A DNA stretch of 11,828 nt from Chromatiales bacterium (GCA_027070385.1 JALXDW010000439.1:1-11828), one strand, 5' to 3'; counted from the stretch's first letter, positions 1-7,706 are shown. Made by a program: numbers and translations. The notes: generated by a model not told the origin, from the letters alone.

Positions 1-329
1 TTATGCAAGTATTGTCCCTGCAGCGTTTTCAATAAAGCCTGATTCTTACGCATGGCTTTCAAAAACTGCTGTTTAACCGCAGGTTCTTTGGTATGCAGAT
101 ACAACACCAGTGATTCGGAGGCTTCTTCAATCTGAAAACGAAGTTCTAATGCGTTTAATAAAGCCGGTTGCGTTTCATCAACAATATGAGAGAAACCACT
201 TTTAAACTCAAGTCCGCTAACAAAGGCAATAACAGCGAAACCCTGCAGCAGCACCAGAATAAAAATAAAACCAAACCAGATTTTCTGATTGATTGTTTTA
301 CCTGTCAGGTTTTTAACTTCAAACACCAC
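1..329 (-). CDS. N-terminal part of a membrane receptor, probably a methyl-accepting chemotaxis protein (partial)
   Basis: An open minus-strand frame runs from a GTG at 329 off the left edge (about 109 residues visible). It begins VVFEVKNLTGKTINQKIWFG, then has a strongly hydrophobic stretch at about residues 18-38 (rich in F, I, L and V), followed by a polar, probably periplasmic helical region with LNALELRFQIEEASESLVLY. A short basic N-terminus, one membrane helix and a helical sensor region are the usual start of chemoreceptors and of some sensor kinases or GGDEF proteins. An in-frame TAA lies 24 bases upstream of the GTG and no in-frame ATG intervenes, so a GTG start (329, or the next codon at 326) is likely; the ribosome binding site is weak. 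A sigma-28-like promoter just upstream (360-387) favours a chemotaxis role. The signalling domain lies outside the window, so the receptor class is inferred. Confidence 0.62.
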   Translation of the reverse strand, partial: MVFEVKNLTGKTINQKIWFGFIFILVLLQGFAVIAFVSGLEFKSGFSHIVDETQPALLNALELRFQIEEASESLVLYLHTKEPAVKQQFLKAMRKNQALLKTLQGQYLH

Positions 330-359
330 TTGAACATCACTATCTGCTTATTTCCGTTC

Positions 360-387
360 TTAGCGGCTAAAACCCGGTTTTCCTTTA
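360..387 (-). promoter_or_regulatory. Candidate sigma-28 (FliA) promoter of the left-edge receptor gene
   Basis: On the minus strand TAAA (384-387) is followed after 16 bases by GCCGCTAA (360-367). The sigma-28 consensus is TAAA-N15-GCCGATAA, so the -10 element matches 7 of 8 and the spacer is one base long. It lies about 30 bases upstream of the GTG start at 329, a suitable distance. The spacer deviation lowers confidence. Confidence 0.5.
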
Positions 388-512
388 GTACAGTTTCCGC
401 AGGATACTTTGTTCAACCACTGAAATACGGATAAATAGAACAGTAGAAGTACAAAACAGCAAATACGGGAGGGAAAAGTCAACCCGGTGACAATTTTAAA
501 ATACAGGGGCAT

Positions 513-556
513 AAAAAAAACCCCGGCTGCTCTATGGGGGGATGCTCACCGAGGTT
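513..556 (-). terminator. Rho-independent terminator, minus strand (polA and/or sRNA)
   Basis: Minus-strand arms AACCTCGG (549-556) and CCGGGGTT (519-526) pair over 8 bp with one G-U, plus a further U-G. They enclose a loop of about 20 bases with a run of six C, and an eight-T tract (513-520) follows the stem. The G-U pair becomes a C-A mismatch on the plus strand, so the structure is better on the minus strand. It lies about 180 bases beyond the polA stop codon. Confidence 0.7.
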
Positions 557-561
557 AATAT

Positions 562-585
562 GCCGGCTTGGGGAACCGGCTTTTT
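562..585 (+). terminator. GCCGG/CCGGC hairpin with T-run, terminator-like on the plus strand
   Basis: Arms GCCGG (562-566) and CCGGC (576-580), extended by TT/AA around a bulged C, close a GGGG loop; TTTTT follows (581-585). It has the form of a plus-strand intrinsic terminator, but no plus-strand gene is seen upstream. Read on the minus strand it is an upstream hairpin of the candidate sRNA with a CCCC loop. Confidence 0.4.
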
Positions 586-739
586 AACGACCGCCAATAA
601 ATTGAGGGAGTTGACGGAAGAATATGCGTTAACATATAAACTATTGACTGTTCAGACTTAAAAAAGTTCCTTTTCAAACCCGTTAAAGAGATACACAACA
701 ACAAAACACCTTCAAAATAAACGCTATTCCAAGACCGAT

Positions 740-3523
740 TTAATGTGCCTCATCCCAATTATCTCCAATACCGACATCCACGACCAACGGCACCTCGAGT
801 GAAGCGGCTTGAGTCATTGCCTGGGTAATCATTGTCTGCGCAGCCTCTAAATCCTCTTGCTTCACTTCAAAGACCAGCTCATCGTGTACTTGCATTAACA
901 TCGCACAATCCAGTTTAGCCTGCTGTAATTGCTGATCCAGTTTAATCATTGCCAGCTTGATAATATCTGCGGCAGTTCCCTGCATGGGCGCATTAATGGC
1001 AGTACGTTCAGCGTATTGACGACGCATGGCGTTACGTGCATTAATGTCAGGCAAATAAAGCCTTCGACCAAAAACAGTTTCGACATAGCCCTGCTCACTG
1101 GCAATTTTTCGAGTACGTTCCATATACTCTTTTACACCCGGGTAACGTTCAAAATACAAATCAACATAGGCCTGAGCCTGGTGTCGCTCAATATCCAGTT
1201 GCTTGGCCAGCCCAAAGGCCGACATGCCATAAATTAAACCAAAGTTAATCGCTTTGGCGCGACGACGTTGTTCTTTGGTAACAGCGTTCACGTCCACATC
1301 AAAGACTTCAGCTGCGGTTGCGCTATGTACATCAATGCCTTTGGCAAAGGCATTGAGCAAACCTTTATCTTTTGACAAATGCGCCATGATCCGCAATTCA
1401 ATTTGTGAATAATCGGCCGCGAGTATTTTACAACCCGAGCGGGCAATAAAGGCTTTCCGAATGCGCCGGCCTTCCTCAGTGCGCACCGGGATATTCTGTA
1501 AATTAGGATCAGTAGAGGATAACCGACCCGTTGCCGCCACCGCCTGATGATAAGAGGTGTGTATACGCCCGGTGGTGGTATCAATCATTTTAGGCAGTTT
1601 GTCAGTATAAGTGGATTTTAGTTTACTTAAAGAACGGTATTCCAAAAGCAGTTTTGGCAATTCATAATCATGTGCCAGCTCAACCAGAACCGATTCCGCT
1701 GTCGATGGTTGCCCTTTGGGTGTTTTTGAAATAACAGGCAGTTTCAGTTTTTCAAAAAGTATTTTTTGTAATTGTTTAGGTGACCCCAAATTAAATTCTT
1801 CACCTGCCAATGTATGCACTTGTGCTTCCAGTTCAACGATACGTTTTTTTAACTTCTTTTTTTGTTTTTCCAATGCTTGAGTCTCTAGTAATACACCGCG
1901 CCTTTCCATCCGTGACAACACCGGTAGCAATGGCATTTCAATGGTTTTAAAAACCGTGGCCAGTGACTCAACAGCTTGTAACTGTGGCCAGAGCGTCTGA
2001 TGTAACTGCAAGGTAATATCAGCATCCTCCGCAGCGTATTCAGTCGCCTTATCGATATCAACATGGTCAAAGGTTATTTGTTTGGCACCTTTGCCGGCAA
2101 TGTCTTCAAAATGAATGGTGTGTTTGTCCAGATACTTCAACGCAAGTGTGTCCATATCATGGCGACTGCCCACACTGTTCAGCACATAAGATTCAAGCAT
2201 CGTGTCAAAAGCAATCCCTTGCATATTAATACCGTAATTGGCCAAGACACTCATATCGTATTTTAAATTTTGACCCAGCTTGGCCGCGTTTTCATCTTCT
2301 AATAAAGGCTTAAACTGTTCCAGTACCTTAGTACGATCAAGCTGTTCAGGTGCATTTTCATAGCAGTGTGCCAACGGCACATACGCTGCGTTGTTTGCTT
2401 CCACTGCAAACGATAAACCAACAATTTCAGCCTGCATATAATTTAAACTGGTCGTTTCCAGGTCAAAAGAAAACACCTCCGCTGCTTTTAATTTTTTCAA
2501 CCAGCCAGTTAACTGTTTTTTAGTCAGCACTTTATCGTAATGTGTTTTTACATCGGCTTTCTGGGCCGTACGTTCCTTGTCGCTATCACTTCCGTTCACT
2601 GTAGACTCATCATTTAACTGTGCCAGCCAGCTTTTAAATTCATAATGTTTGAATAATTCACGTAAACGCTCCATGTCCGGTTCGTCATGCACCAGCGTTT
2701 CCGGGGTATAATCCAGTTCAACATCACACTTAATGGTAGTCAATTCTTTTGACAAAGGTAACTGTTGCAGATGTTCGCGTAAACTCTCTCCAACCTTACC
2801 CTTGATTTCATCGGCATGTTCAATAATGTTCTGAATCGAACCATATTGCTGCAACCATTTCACCGCTGTTTTTGGGCCAACCTTTGGAATGCCGGGAATG
2901 TTGTCGGCCTTGTCACCTATCAATGCAAGATAGTCAATAATTTTTTCAGGTGGCACACCAAATTTTTCTTTAACCCCTTCAACATCACTGAAAGTATCGG
3001 TCATGGTATTCATTAAACTTACATGCTCATTCACCAGTTGAGCCATGTCCTTGTCACCCGTTGAAATAAGCGTTTCCATTCCCCTTTCACTGGCCTGTTG
3101 TGCCAGCGTTCCAATAACATCATCCGCTTCCACACCGTCAACACAAATAAGAGGCAGACCCATTGCTTTAACAATATCGTGTACAGGCTGAATCTGGTCA
3201 CGTAAATCATCCGGCATTGGAGGACGATGTGCTTTATATTCCTTGTACATTTTATGACGAAAAGTTTTACCCTTGGCATCAAAGACAACCGCAATATGTG
3301 TGGGCGCATAGTCGGCAATTAATTTGCGCAACATATTGGTCACGCCGTAAATCACACCGGTTGGCTCGCCTTTGGAATTTTTAAATGAATCCGGCATCGC
3401 ATGATAGGCACGAAACAAATACGATGAGCCGTCGACAAGAATAAAAGGTGCCGGTTTATCGGTCGTTTGAGTGCCTGTTTTTAATTGTCCGGTTGCTGAT
3501 TGTTTGGATTTGGCTGTGGTCAT
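740..3523 (-). CDS. polA: DNA polymerase I (5'-3' exonuclease, 3'-5' exonuclease, polymerase)
   Basis: Cytoplasmic repair and Okazaki-fragment polymerase that removes RNA primers and fills gaps. From the ATG at 3523 the protein has 927 residues, almost the E. coli length (928). The N-terminal 5' nuclease (about 25-300) opens with FILVDGSSYLFRAYHAM and contains GVEADDVIGT and the helix-hairpin-helix segment DKADNIPGIPKVGPKTA. The 3'-5' exonuclease domain keeps the DEDDy residues: FSFDLETT (D354, E356), KYD (D423) and YAAED (Y496, D500), so proofreading should be active. The polymerase domain has motif A DYSQIELR, the O-helix RRRAKAINFGLIYG and motif C VHDE. The frame is open up to a TTG at 3556, but the ATG is preferred because its numbering follows E. 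coli and the TTG has no visible ribosome binding site. It is divergent from the LOG-family gene. Confidence 0.97.
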   Translation of the reverse strand: MTTAKSKQSATGQLKTGTQTTDKPAPFILVDGSSYLFRAYHAMPDSFKNSKGEPTGVIYGVTNMLRKLIADYAPTHIAVVFDAKGKTFRHKMYKEYKAHRPPMPDDLRDQIQPVHDIVKAMGLPLICVDGVEADDVIGTLAQQASERGMETLISTGDKDMAQLVNEHVSLMNTMTDTFSDVEGVKEKFGVPPEKIIDYLALIGDKADNIPGIPKVGPKTAVKWLQQYGSIQNIIEHADEIKGKVGESLREHLQQLPLSKELTTIKCDVELDYTPETLVHDEPDMERLRELFKHYEFKSWLAQLNDESTVNGSDSDKERTAQKADVKTHYDKVLTKKQLTGWLKKLKAAEVFSFDLETTSLNYMQAEIVGLSFAVEANNAAYVPLAHCYENAPEQLDRTKVLEQFKPLLEDENAAKLGQNLKYDMSVLANYGINMQGIAFDTMLESYVLNSVGSRHDMDTLALKYLDKHTIHFEDIAGKGAKQITFDHVDIDKATEYAAEDADITLQLHQTLWPQLQAVESLATVFKTIEMPLLPVLSRMERRGVLLETQALEKQKKKLKKRIVELEAQVHTLAGEEFNLGSPKQLQKILFEKLKLPVISKTPKGQPSTAESVLVELAHDYELPKLLLEYRSLSKLKSTYTDKLPKMIDTTTGRIHTSYHQAVAATGRLSSTDPNLQNIPVRTEEGRRIRKAFIARSGCKILAADYSQIELRIMAHLSKDKGLLNAFAKGIDVHSATAAEVFDVDVNAVTKEQRRRAKAINFGLIYGMSAFGLAKQLDIERHQAQAYVDLYFERYPGVKEYMERTRKIASEQGYVETVFGRRLYLPDINARNAMRRQYAERTAINAPMQGTAADIIKLAMIKLDQQLQQAKLDCAMLMQVHDELVFEVKQEDLEAAQTMITQAMTQAASLEVPLVVDVGIGDNWDEAH

Positions 3524-3606
3524 GATCGTGTGCGTGTTCTCTTGAATGAATGACAAAATAATACGTCTATTCTACGCTGTCAGCGACAGGTGTAGCGAAA
3601 TTAAAT

Positions 3607-3635
3607 TCAAAAAACACTCAAATACACACTATACT
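3607..3635 (+). promoter_or_regulatory. Weak candidate sigma-70 promoter of the LOG-family gene
   Basis: TATACT (3630-3635, 5 of 6 to the -10 consensus) lies 17 bases after TCAAAA (3607-3612, 3 of 6 to the -35). Transcription would start near 3642, about 37 bases before the ATG at 3679. The region between the divergent polA and LOG genes is AT-rich and must hold promoters for both; for polA I see only a TAGAAT-type -10 on the minus strand with no good -35. Confidence 0.33.
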
Positions 3636-3678
3636 TTTAAACAATGCCACTCAACGCTGATTATTAAAAAGACCTTAC

Positions 3679-4404
3679 ATGACAAACCAAAATAAAAATC
3701 TCCATCCCGGACTTAATCCGGTCAATGACACCCAGTTAACACGTGAATCCTGGAAAATATTTCAGATTATGGCGGAATTTGTCGAAGGCTTTGAACGTCT
3801 GGTAAAAATCAGCCCATCAGTCAGTATTTTCGGTTCAGCCCGTACCAAGGCCGATAGCCCGTACTACCAACTCACCGTGGACATTGCCCGCACCTTATCC
3901 GATGCCGGCTTTTCAATTGTCAGCGGTGGAGGCCCAGGGATCATGGAAGCTGCCAATAAAGGGGCTTATGAGGGCAAATCCCCGAGTGTGGGACTGAATA
4001 TTCAGCTCCCACACGAACAATCCGGCAACGGTTTTCAGGATATTTCATTAACCTTCCGGCATTTTTTCTCCCGCAAGGTTATGTTTGTTAAGTACGCTTC
4101 TGCCTATGTGGTGATGCCCGGTGGTTTTGGCACACTCGACGAACTTGCCGAAATTTTAACACTGGTACAAACCGGTAAAACGCGTAAAATCCCGATTATT
4201 CTGGTACATCGTCCTTTTTGGGAAGGTTTGCTGGAATGGTTACGTGTCACAATGGTGGAGGAAGGCACAATCAATCCTGAAGATCTGGATCTGATGCAAA
4301 TCATTGATACACCCGAAGGCATTCTGGATGCCATATTCCAGCACTACGAAGACAAAGGGTTTGAACCCTCACATGAAGATGCAGAGAAAATTTCACTGCT
4401 GTAA
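3679..4404 (+). CDS. LOG-family (TIGR00730-type) nucleoside 5'-monophosphate phosphoribohydrolase
   Basis: Rossmann-like cytoplasmic protein of 241 residues. It carries the two LOG signatures: GGGPGIMEAANKGA (residues 83-96) and PGGFGTLDE (147-155), the latter with the catalytic Glu and the phosphate-binding glycines. In this family these residues cut the N-glycosidic bond of nucleoside 5'-monophosphates such as cytokinin ribotides or AMP. The SVSIFGSAR strand (48-55) and SRKVMFVKYASAYVVMPGG block are also typical. Many members are misannotated as lysine decarboxylases. The N-terminal extension of about 40 residues and the C-terminal tail make it longer than the roughly 190-residue plant-type LOGs, as in the larger bacterial subgroup. 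The true bacterial substrate is uncertain. The gene is followed after 10 bases by the small exported protein gene, so they are probably cotranscribed. Confidence 0.9.
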   Translation: MTNQNKNLHPGLNPVNDTQLTRESWKIFQIMAEFVEGFERLVKISPSVSIFGSARTKADSPYYQLTVDIARTLSDAGFSIVSGGGPGIMEAANKGAYEGKSPSVGLNIQLPHEQSGNGFQDISLTFRHFFSRKVMFVKYASAYVVMPGGFGTLDELAEILTLVQTGKTRKIPIILVHRPFWEGLLEWLRVTMVEEGTINPEDLDLMQIIDTPEGILDAIFQHYEDKGFEPSHEDAEKISLL

Positions 4405-4414
4405 GGATAATATA

Positions 4415-4777
4415 ATGAAGCTGTTTTATTCCACGCTAACCGCCAGCCTGATATTAACGACCGGCATTGCCGCTGCATACGCCGCTAACGATGCACCACC
4501 GCCGCCTGCAGAAAGCAAACTTAACAGTGACACCGCACAAAAGAAACGTGATAGTTCAGTTCCATCCGGTGACAATACCGACGTGACTATCATCAGAAAA
4601 AAAGATGCTGTCATTGAAGAAGTCCGCGTTAATGGCAAACTTCGCTACGCCAAAATCACACCTAAAAAAGGAAAGCCCTATTACATGTATGACAGTGATG
4701 GCGATGGTGTTTTAGATGCCACCGAAGATGACCTTCAAAAAGCCGATGTTAATCAGTGGATTTTAATGGAGTGGTAA
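4415..4777 (+). CDS. Small exported DUF2782-type protein
   Basis: The product is 120 residues. The start is ATG 4415, with AAGGAT (4403-4408) about six bases upstream; this ribosome site overlaps the stop of the LOG gene, and the longer frame beginning inside that gene is not credible. An N-terminal signal peptide MKLFYSTLTASLILTTGIAA ends near AYA (residue 23), so the mature protein is periplasmic or lipid-free outer. A low-complexity P-rich and charged stretch follows. The domain at about 52-120 (VTIIRKKDAVIEEVRVNGKL, KITPKKGKPYYMYD, DSDGDGVLD, WILMEW) fits DUF2782, a family of unknown function commonly encoded between polA and thrB in Pseudomonas. DSDGDGVLD looks like a calcium-binding loop (DxDGDGxxD). 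Function is unknown. Confidence 0.82.
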   Translation: MKLFYSTLTASLILTTGIAAAYAANDAPPPPAESKLNSDTAQKKRDSSVPSGDNTDVTIIRKKDAVIEEVRVNGKLRYAKITPKKGKPYYMYDSDGDGVLDATEDDLQKADVNQWILMEW

Positions 4778-4812
4778 TCACTTCTTTCGTCCACAAATTG
4801 AAAATCCGTATT

Positions 4813-4826
4813 TAACAGTGCTGTTA
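4813..4826. repeat. Short inverted repeat after the DUF2782-type gene
   Basis: TAACAG and CTGTTA flank TG, giving a 6-bp inverted repeat. The loop is too short and the downstream T-run too poor for a clear terminator; it could be a weak terminator for the LOG/DUF2782 transcript or an operator half-site pair. Confidence 0.3.
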
Positions 4827-4887
4827 TCACGTTTGCTTTTAAGCCTGTATTATTTCTGTAAAACAACGAAAAACCCAAATTTTTTTC

Positions 4888-4914
4888 TCAAGAAATACCG
4901 CTAAGTGCCGTTAG
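4888..4914 (+). promoter_or_regulatory. Sigma-28 (FliA) flagellar/chemotaxis promoter
   Basis: TCAAGAAA (4888-4895), an 11-base spacer and GCCGTTAG (4907-4914) match the sigma-28 layout TAAAGTTT-N11-GCCGATAA, with the exact spacer and 6 of 8 bases in the -10. It lies 42 bases upstream of the chemoreceptor ATG. This ties the receptor to late flagellar gene expression. Confidence 0.8.
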
Positions 4915-4956
4915 TTTAGGTAGATTCATTACTTAAATTTAAGGTCACTTATTGCC

Positions 4957-6588
4957 ATGTCATTTAGTCTGCTGTCGAGTATTCGTAACAAACTTATTGT
5001 TAGCTTTAGCTTGCTTATTATCACTATCATCGCAGTGGGAGCAGTTTCACTGACGCGCATTGATCTGTTGGGCAACCTGACCGTTAAGATGTACGAACAT
5101 CCTCTTGCCGTTACCCGTGCAGCACTACAGGCTAATGTGGACATCATAAAAATGCATCGCAGCATGAAAGACGTTGCGTTAGCTCAGAATACGGAAGCAA
5201 TGAAGGCCGCAAGTAAAAAAGTGGATGAATATGAAAAAGGCGTTTACAAAGAATATGCCATAGTAACAGACCGTATTCTGGGAGCGGAAGGAAAAAAACT
5301 GATAGCCGATACCATTAAAATTTTTAGTGCCTGGAAACCCATCCGAGATGAAGTGATCAAGCTGATGGAAGCGGGTGAACGAACAGCGGCTGCCGCCATT
5401 ACCAAAGGCAAAGGTGCCCGGCATGTCGCCTTACTCGACCAAAAAATGGATGCTTTGGTGAATTATGCTGCCGTTAAAGGGGAAGGCTTTTTCAAAATGG
5501 CGCAAGCAAAAAGTGCCAGTGCCTTTATGGTGACAATTACTCTGGTTGTTATCGGCTCTATCCTGGGACTGGCTACTGCTTATGTACTTGGGCGAATGAT
5601 TATTAATCCCATCAATACCCTTAAAAACACTATTGAAGAGATTGAAGAAAATTCTGACTTGCTCACCCGCATCGAGATTTCATCCAAAGATGAAATTGGC
5701 AAAGCTGCCCATGCCTTTAATACCATGCTTGATAAATTCCAAGCTCTGATTCAACAAATATCCAGTTCGACAACTCAGCTAGCCACGGCATCGGAGCAAG
5801 TCTCGACTGTTGCCAGTGAAAGTGCGCAAAATGTAGAACGCCAACGCAATGAAACCGATCAAGTCGCCACCGCCATTAATGAAATGAGTGCAACCGTACA
5901 GGAAGTAGCCAATAATGCCACATCCGCGGCTAATGCCGCTCAAAGTGCGGACAATGAGTCTAAAGGTGGCAAGGCTGTGGTCGTCAATACCATGCAATCT
6001 ATCGAAGCACTGGCCAGTGAAGTGGATAACACCGCCAATATCATCAAGCAAGTTGAAGAAGACAGCAACAATATTGGCACCATTCTTGATGTCATTAAAG
6101 GTATTGCCGAACAAACCAATTTGCTGGCTCTAAATGCAGCCATCGAGGCCGCACGTGCCGGTGAGCAAGGCCGAGGCTTTGCTGTGGTGGCCGATGAAGT
6201 GCGTACGCTTGCCAGCCGAACACAAGAATCAACCAATGAAATTCACGAAATGATTGAAAAACTGCAAGTCGGCTCCAAAAACGCTGTTGATGCCATGGAG
6301 CAGGGCCGCGAAAAAGCCACCATTGGTGTCGAACATGCCAAAGAAGCCTCTCAAGCACTGGAAGCCATTACCCGTTCCGTTGCCACCATTCATGAGATGA
6401 ATACCCATATTGCCAGCGCAGCCGAAGAACAAAGTTCTGTCTCTGAAGAAATTAATCGCAGTATCGTTAATATCCGGGAAGTGTCTGAACAAACAGCCAA
6501 CGGTTCAGCTCAAACCACCAGCACCTCACAAGAACTGGCGAGCCTGGCCAATCAACTACAGTCACTGGTTTCTCAATTTAAAGCCTAA
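4957..6588 (+). CDS. Methyl-accepting chemotaxis protein
   Basis: Inner-membrane chemoreceptor of 543 residues that would signal through CheW/CheA. The layout is: short basic N-terminus (SIRNKL); membrane helix 1 at about 13-34; a helical periplasmic sensor of about 150 residues (35-187) of four-helix-bundle type; membrane helix 2 at about 188-212; HAMP at about 213-265 (with P218 and [11 protein letters not shown]); then the coiled-coil signalling domain to the end. The conserved hairpin tip [20 protein letters not shown] runs from 383 to 402 and continues into [15 protein letters not shown]. Glu/Gln-rich methylation segments flank it (around 290-320 and 485-520). The C-terminus (SLVSQFKA) lacks a CheR-tethering pentapeptide. 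AAGGT at 4942 serves as ribosome site for ATG 4957. A sigma-28 promoter precedes it. The ligand cannot be told. Confidence 0.95.
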   Translation: MSFSLLSSIRNKLIVSFSLLIITIIAVGAVSLTRIDLLGNLTVKMYEHPLAVTRAALQANVDIIKMHRSMKDVALAQNTEAMKAASKKVDEYEKGVYKEYAIVTDRILGAEGKKLIADTIKIFSAWKPIRDEVIKLMEAGERTAAAAITKGKGARHVALLDQKMDALVNYAAVKGEGFFKMAQAKSASAFMVTITLVVIGSILGLATAYVLGRMIINPINTLKNTIEEIEENSDLLTRIEISSKDEIGKAAHAFNTMLDKFQALIQQISSSTTQLATASEQVSTVASESAQNVERQRNETDQVATAINEMSATVQEVANNATSAANAAQSADNESKGGKAVVVNTMQSIEALASEVDNTANIIKQVEEDSNNIGTILDVIKGIAEQTNLLALNAAIEAARAGEQGRGFAVVADEVRTLASRTQESTNEIHEMIEKLQVGSKNAVDAMEQGREKATIGVEHAKEASQALEAITRSVATIHEMNTHIASAAEEQSSVSEEINRSIVNIREVSEQTANGSAQTTSTSQELASLANQLQSLVSQFKA

Positions 6589-6624
6589 GAAACCGTTGAA
6601 ATAATTTAGCCGTTGTCAAATGCC

Positions 6625-6642
6625 CCCCCTGTTTAATGGGGG
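6625..6642. other. C5/G5 stem-loop between the chemoreceptor gene and thrB
   Basis: Five C (6625-6629, from a run of seven) and five G (6638-6642) flank TGTTTAAT. It is a strong short hairpin 36 bases after the chemoreceptor stop codon but has no T-run on either strand, so it may protect the mRNA 3' end or act as a weak terminator rather than an intrinsic one. Confidence 0.4.
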
Positions 6643-6739
6643 AAGACTGGATTATTGTTTAAATTCTTGCCCGTCGCTATCCCATGCTTTGACGCTCTCA
6701 GGTACAATGCTGCTTTTTACTTTATCGGAAAACTTGAGC

Positions 6740-7681
6740 ATGTCAGTTTACACCACCGTTAGCGAGCAAGCGTTAGCTCAATTTTTAACGGATTATTCCA
6801 TTGGCGAGTTAATCAGCCTGACAGGTATCAGTGACGGTATTGAAAACACCAACTATTTTGTTGAAACCAGCAAAGGGCAATATGTACTCACCTTATTTGA
6901 AGCACTGACTGCGGAAGAATTACCTTTTTTTCTCGATTTAATGGCACACCTGAACGAACATCAAGTGCCCAGTGCCCACCCGATTGCAGATAATCAGCAG
7001 CACTACCTTAAAACCCTTTGCAACAAACCGGCCGCCCTGGTTCAACGTCTAAGCGGCAAAAGTGTCACCGAACCCAACCCACAGCAATGTGCAGCACTGG
7101 GCCAAGCCCTGGGCCATGCTCATATCGTCACTCAAGACTTTAAAGGCAAACGCAGTAACCGCCGTGGCCCCCATTGGTGGCAACAAACGGCACAACGATT
7201 GATGCCACATTTAAACACTGATGAAAAACAGCTATTAGAAGATGAGCTGGCTTTTCAGGCTGAACACCGCAACGATAATTTACCACGCGGTGTGATTCAC
7301 GCTGACCTGTTTCGTGATAATGCCCTGTTTGACGGCAACACCCTCACCGGTATTATCGATTTTTATTATGCCTGTAACGACGTGCTACTTTACGATGTGG
7401 CTGTCACAGTGAACGACTGGTGCAGTCATTCGGATGGCGCATTGGATAACAATCTCTGCCAGCATTTTTTGCAAGCTTATCAGCAAGAGCGGCCGCTCAC
7501 CGAGAATGAAAAAACCGACTGGCCACTGATGCTACGTGCTGCTGCATTGCGCTTCTGGCTATCCCGCTTGCAGGATAAGCATTTCCCGCGTGAAGGTGAA
7601 ATGACGCATATTAAAAATCCTGCTGTATTTGAGAATATTCTACGTCAACGGCGTCTCAATCCACCCGAAATAGCCGACTGA
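6740..7681 (+). CDS. thrB: Homoserine kinase (ThrB, aminoglycoside-phosphotransferase-like family)
   Basis: Phosphorylates L-homoserine with ATP in threonine biosynthesis, in the cytoplasm. The protein has 313 residues, the usual length for the Pseudomonas-type ThrB, which belongs to the kinase-fold/APH group and not to the GHMP group of E. coli. Visible signatures are GISDGIENTNYFVET (29-43, nucleotide loop region), YVLTLFE with LPFFLDLM, the catalytic HADLFRDN (187-194; D189, N194) and the metal-binding IDFYYACND (D207), followed by YDVAVTVNDWC. The frame is open back to 6620, but ATG 6740 is chosen because MSVYTTVSEQ matches the known family N-terminus; GGAAA lies about ten bases upstream. 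It stands alone between the chemoreceptor gene and a regulatory gap. Confidence 0.94.
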   Translation: MSVYTTVSEQALAQFLTDYSIGELISLTGISDGIENTNYFVETSKGQYVLTLFEALTAEELPFFLDLMAHLNEHQVPSAHPIADNQQHYLKTLCNKPAALVQRLSGKSVTEPNPQQCAALGQALGHAHIVTQDFKGKRSNRRGPHWWQQTAQRLMPHLNTDEKQLLEDELAFQAEHRNDNLPRGVIHADLFRDNALFDGNTLTGIIDFYYACNDVLLYDVAVTVNDWCSHSDGALDNNLCQHFLQAYQQERPLTENEKTDWPLMLRAAALRFWLSRLQDKHFPREGEMTHIKNPAVFENILRQRRLNPPEIAD

Positions 7682-7706
7682 AAGTAACTTTTCATACACA
7701 GTAACC

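Larger units (their letters stand above)
513..640 (-). ncRNA. Candidate small RNA downstream of polA with two C-rich hairpin loops
   Basis: The 410 bases between the receptor gene and polA hold no credible coding frame. The minus strand shows two consecutive hairpins: one with arms GCCGG/CCGGC and a CCCC apex (562-580), then one with arms AACCTCGG/CCGGGGTT, a loop containing CCCCCC, and eight T (513-556). This is the architecture of a rho-independently terminated sRNA displaying C-rich loops able to pair with G-rich Shine-Dalgarno sequences. The position matches the polA-proximal loci of Spot 42 in enterics and ErsA in Pseudomonas, but I see no clear primary-sequence match to Spot 42. The 5' end (about 600-640) is a guess, because no convincing promoter was found; the RNA could also be processed from the polA mRNA 3' end. 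The alternative is simply a polA terminator region. Confidence 0.42.

Noticed and set aside
168..434. Plus-strand open frame of 88 codons at the left end
   Set aside because: It lies antisense over the receptor gene start and its promoter, has no ribosome site and its product resembles nothing; the minus-strand frame has coherent membrane-protein character.
644..676. Plus-strand TTGACT at about 644 as a promoter
   Set aside because: No -10-like hexamer lies 15-19 bases downstream and no plus-strand gene follows.
1288..1584. Other open frames of 60-111 codons overlapping polA, the chemoreceptor and dctM genes
   Set aside because: They are alternative-frame or antisense shadows of well-recognised genes, with no ribosome sites or family motifs.
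3575..3595. CTGTC-AGC-GACAG dyad in the polA/LOG divergent region as an SOS (LexA) box
   Set aside because: The spacing is CTGT-N5-ACAG, while the gammaproteobacterial LexA box needs CTGT-N8-ACAG; no other SOS feature is present.
4304..4414. Longer 5' extension of the DUF2782-type gene inside the LOG gene
   Set aside because: The upstream codons overlap the LOG coding sequence out of frame and would bury the signal peptide; ATG 4415 has a good ribosome site and starts with a typical signal sequence.
6620..6739. N-terminal 40-codon extension of thrB
   Set aside because: It crosses the C5/G5 hairpin and has no family similarity; ThrB proteins of this group begin at MSVxT, matching ATG 6740.
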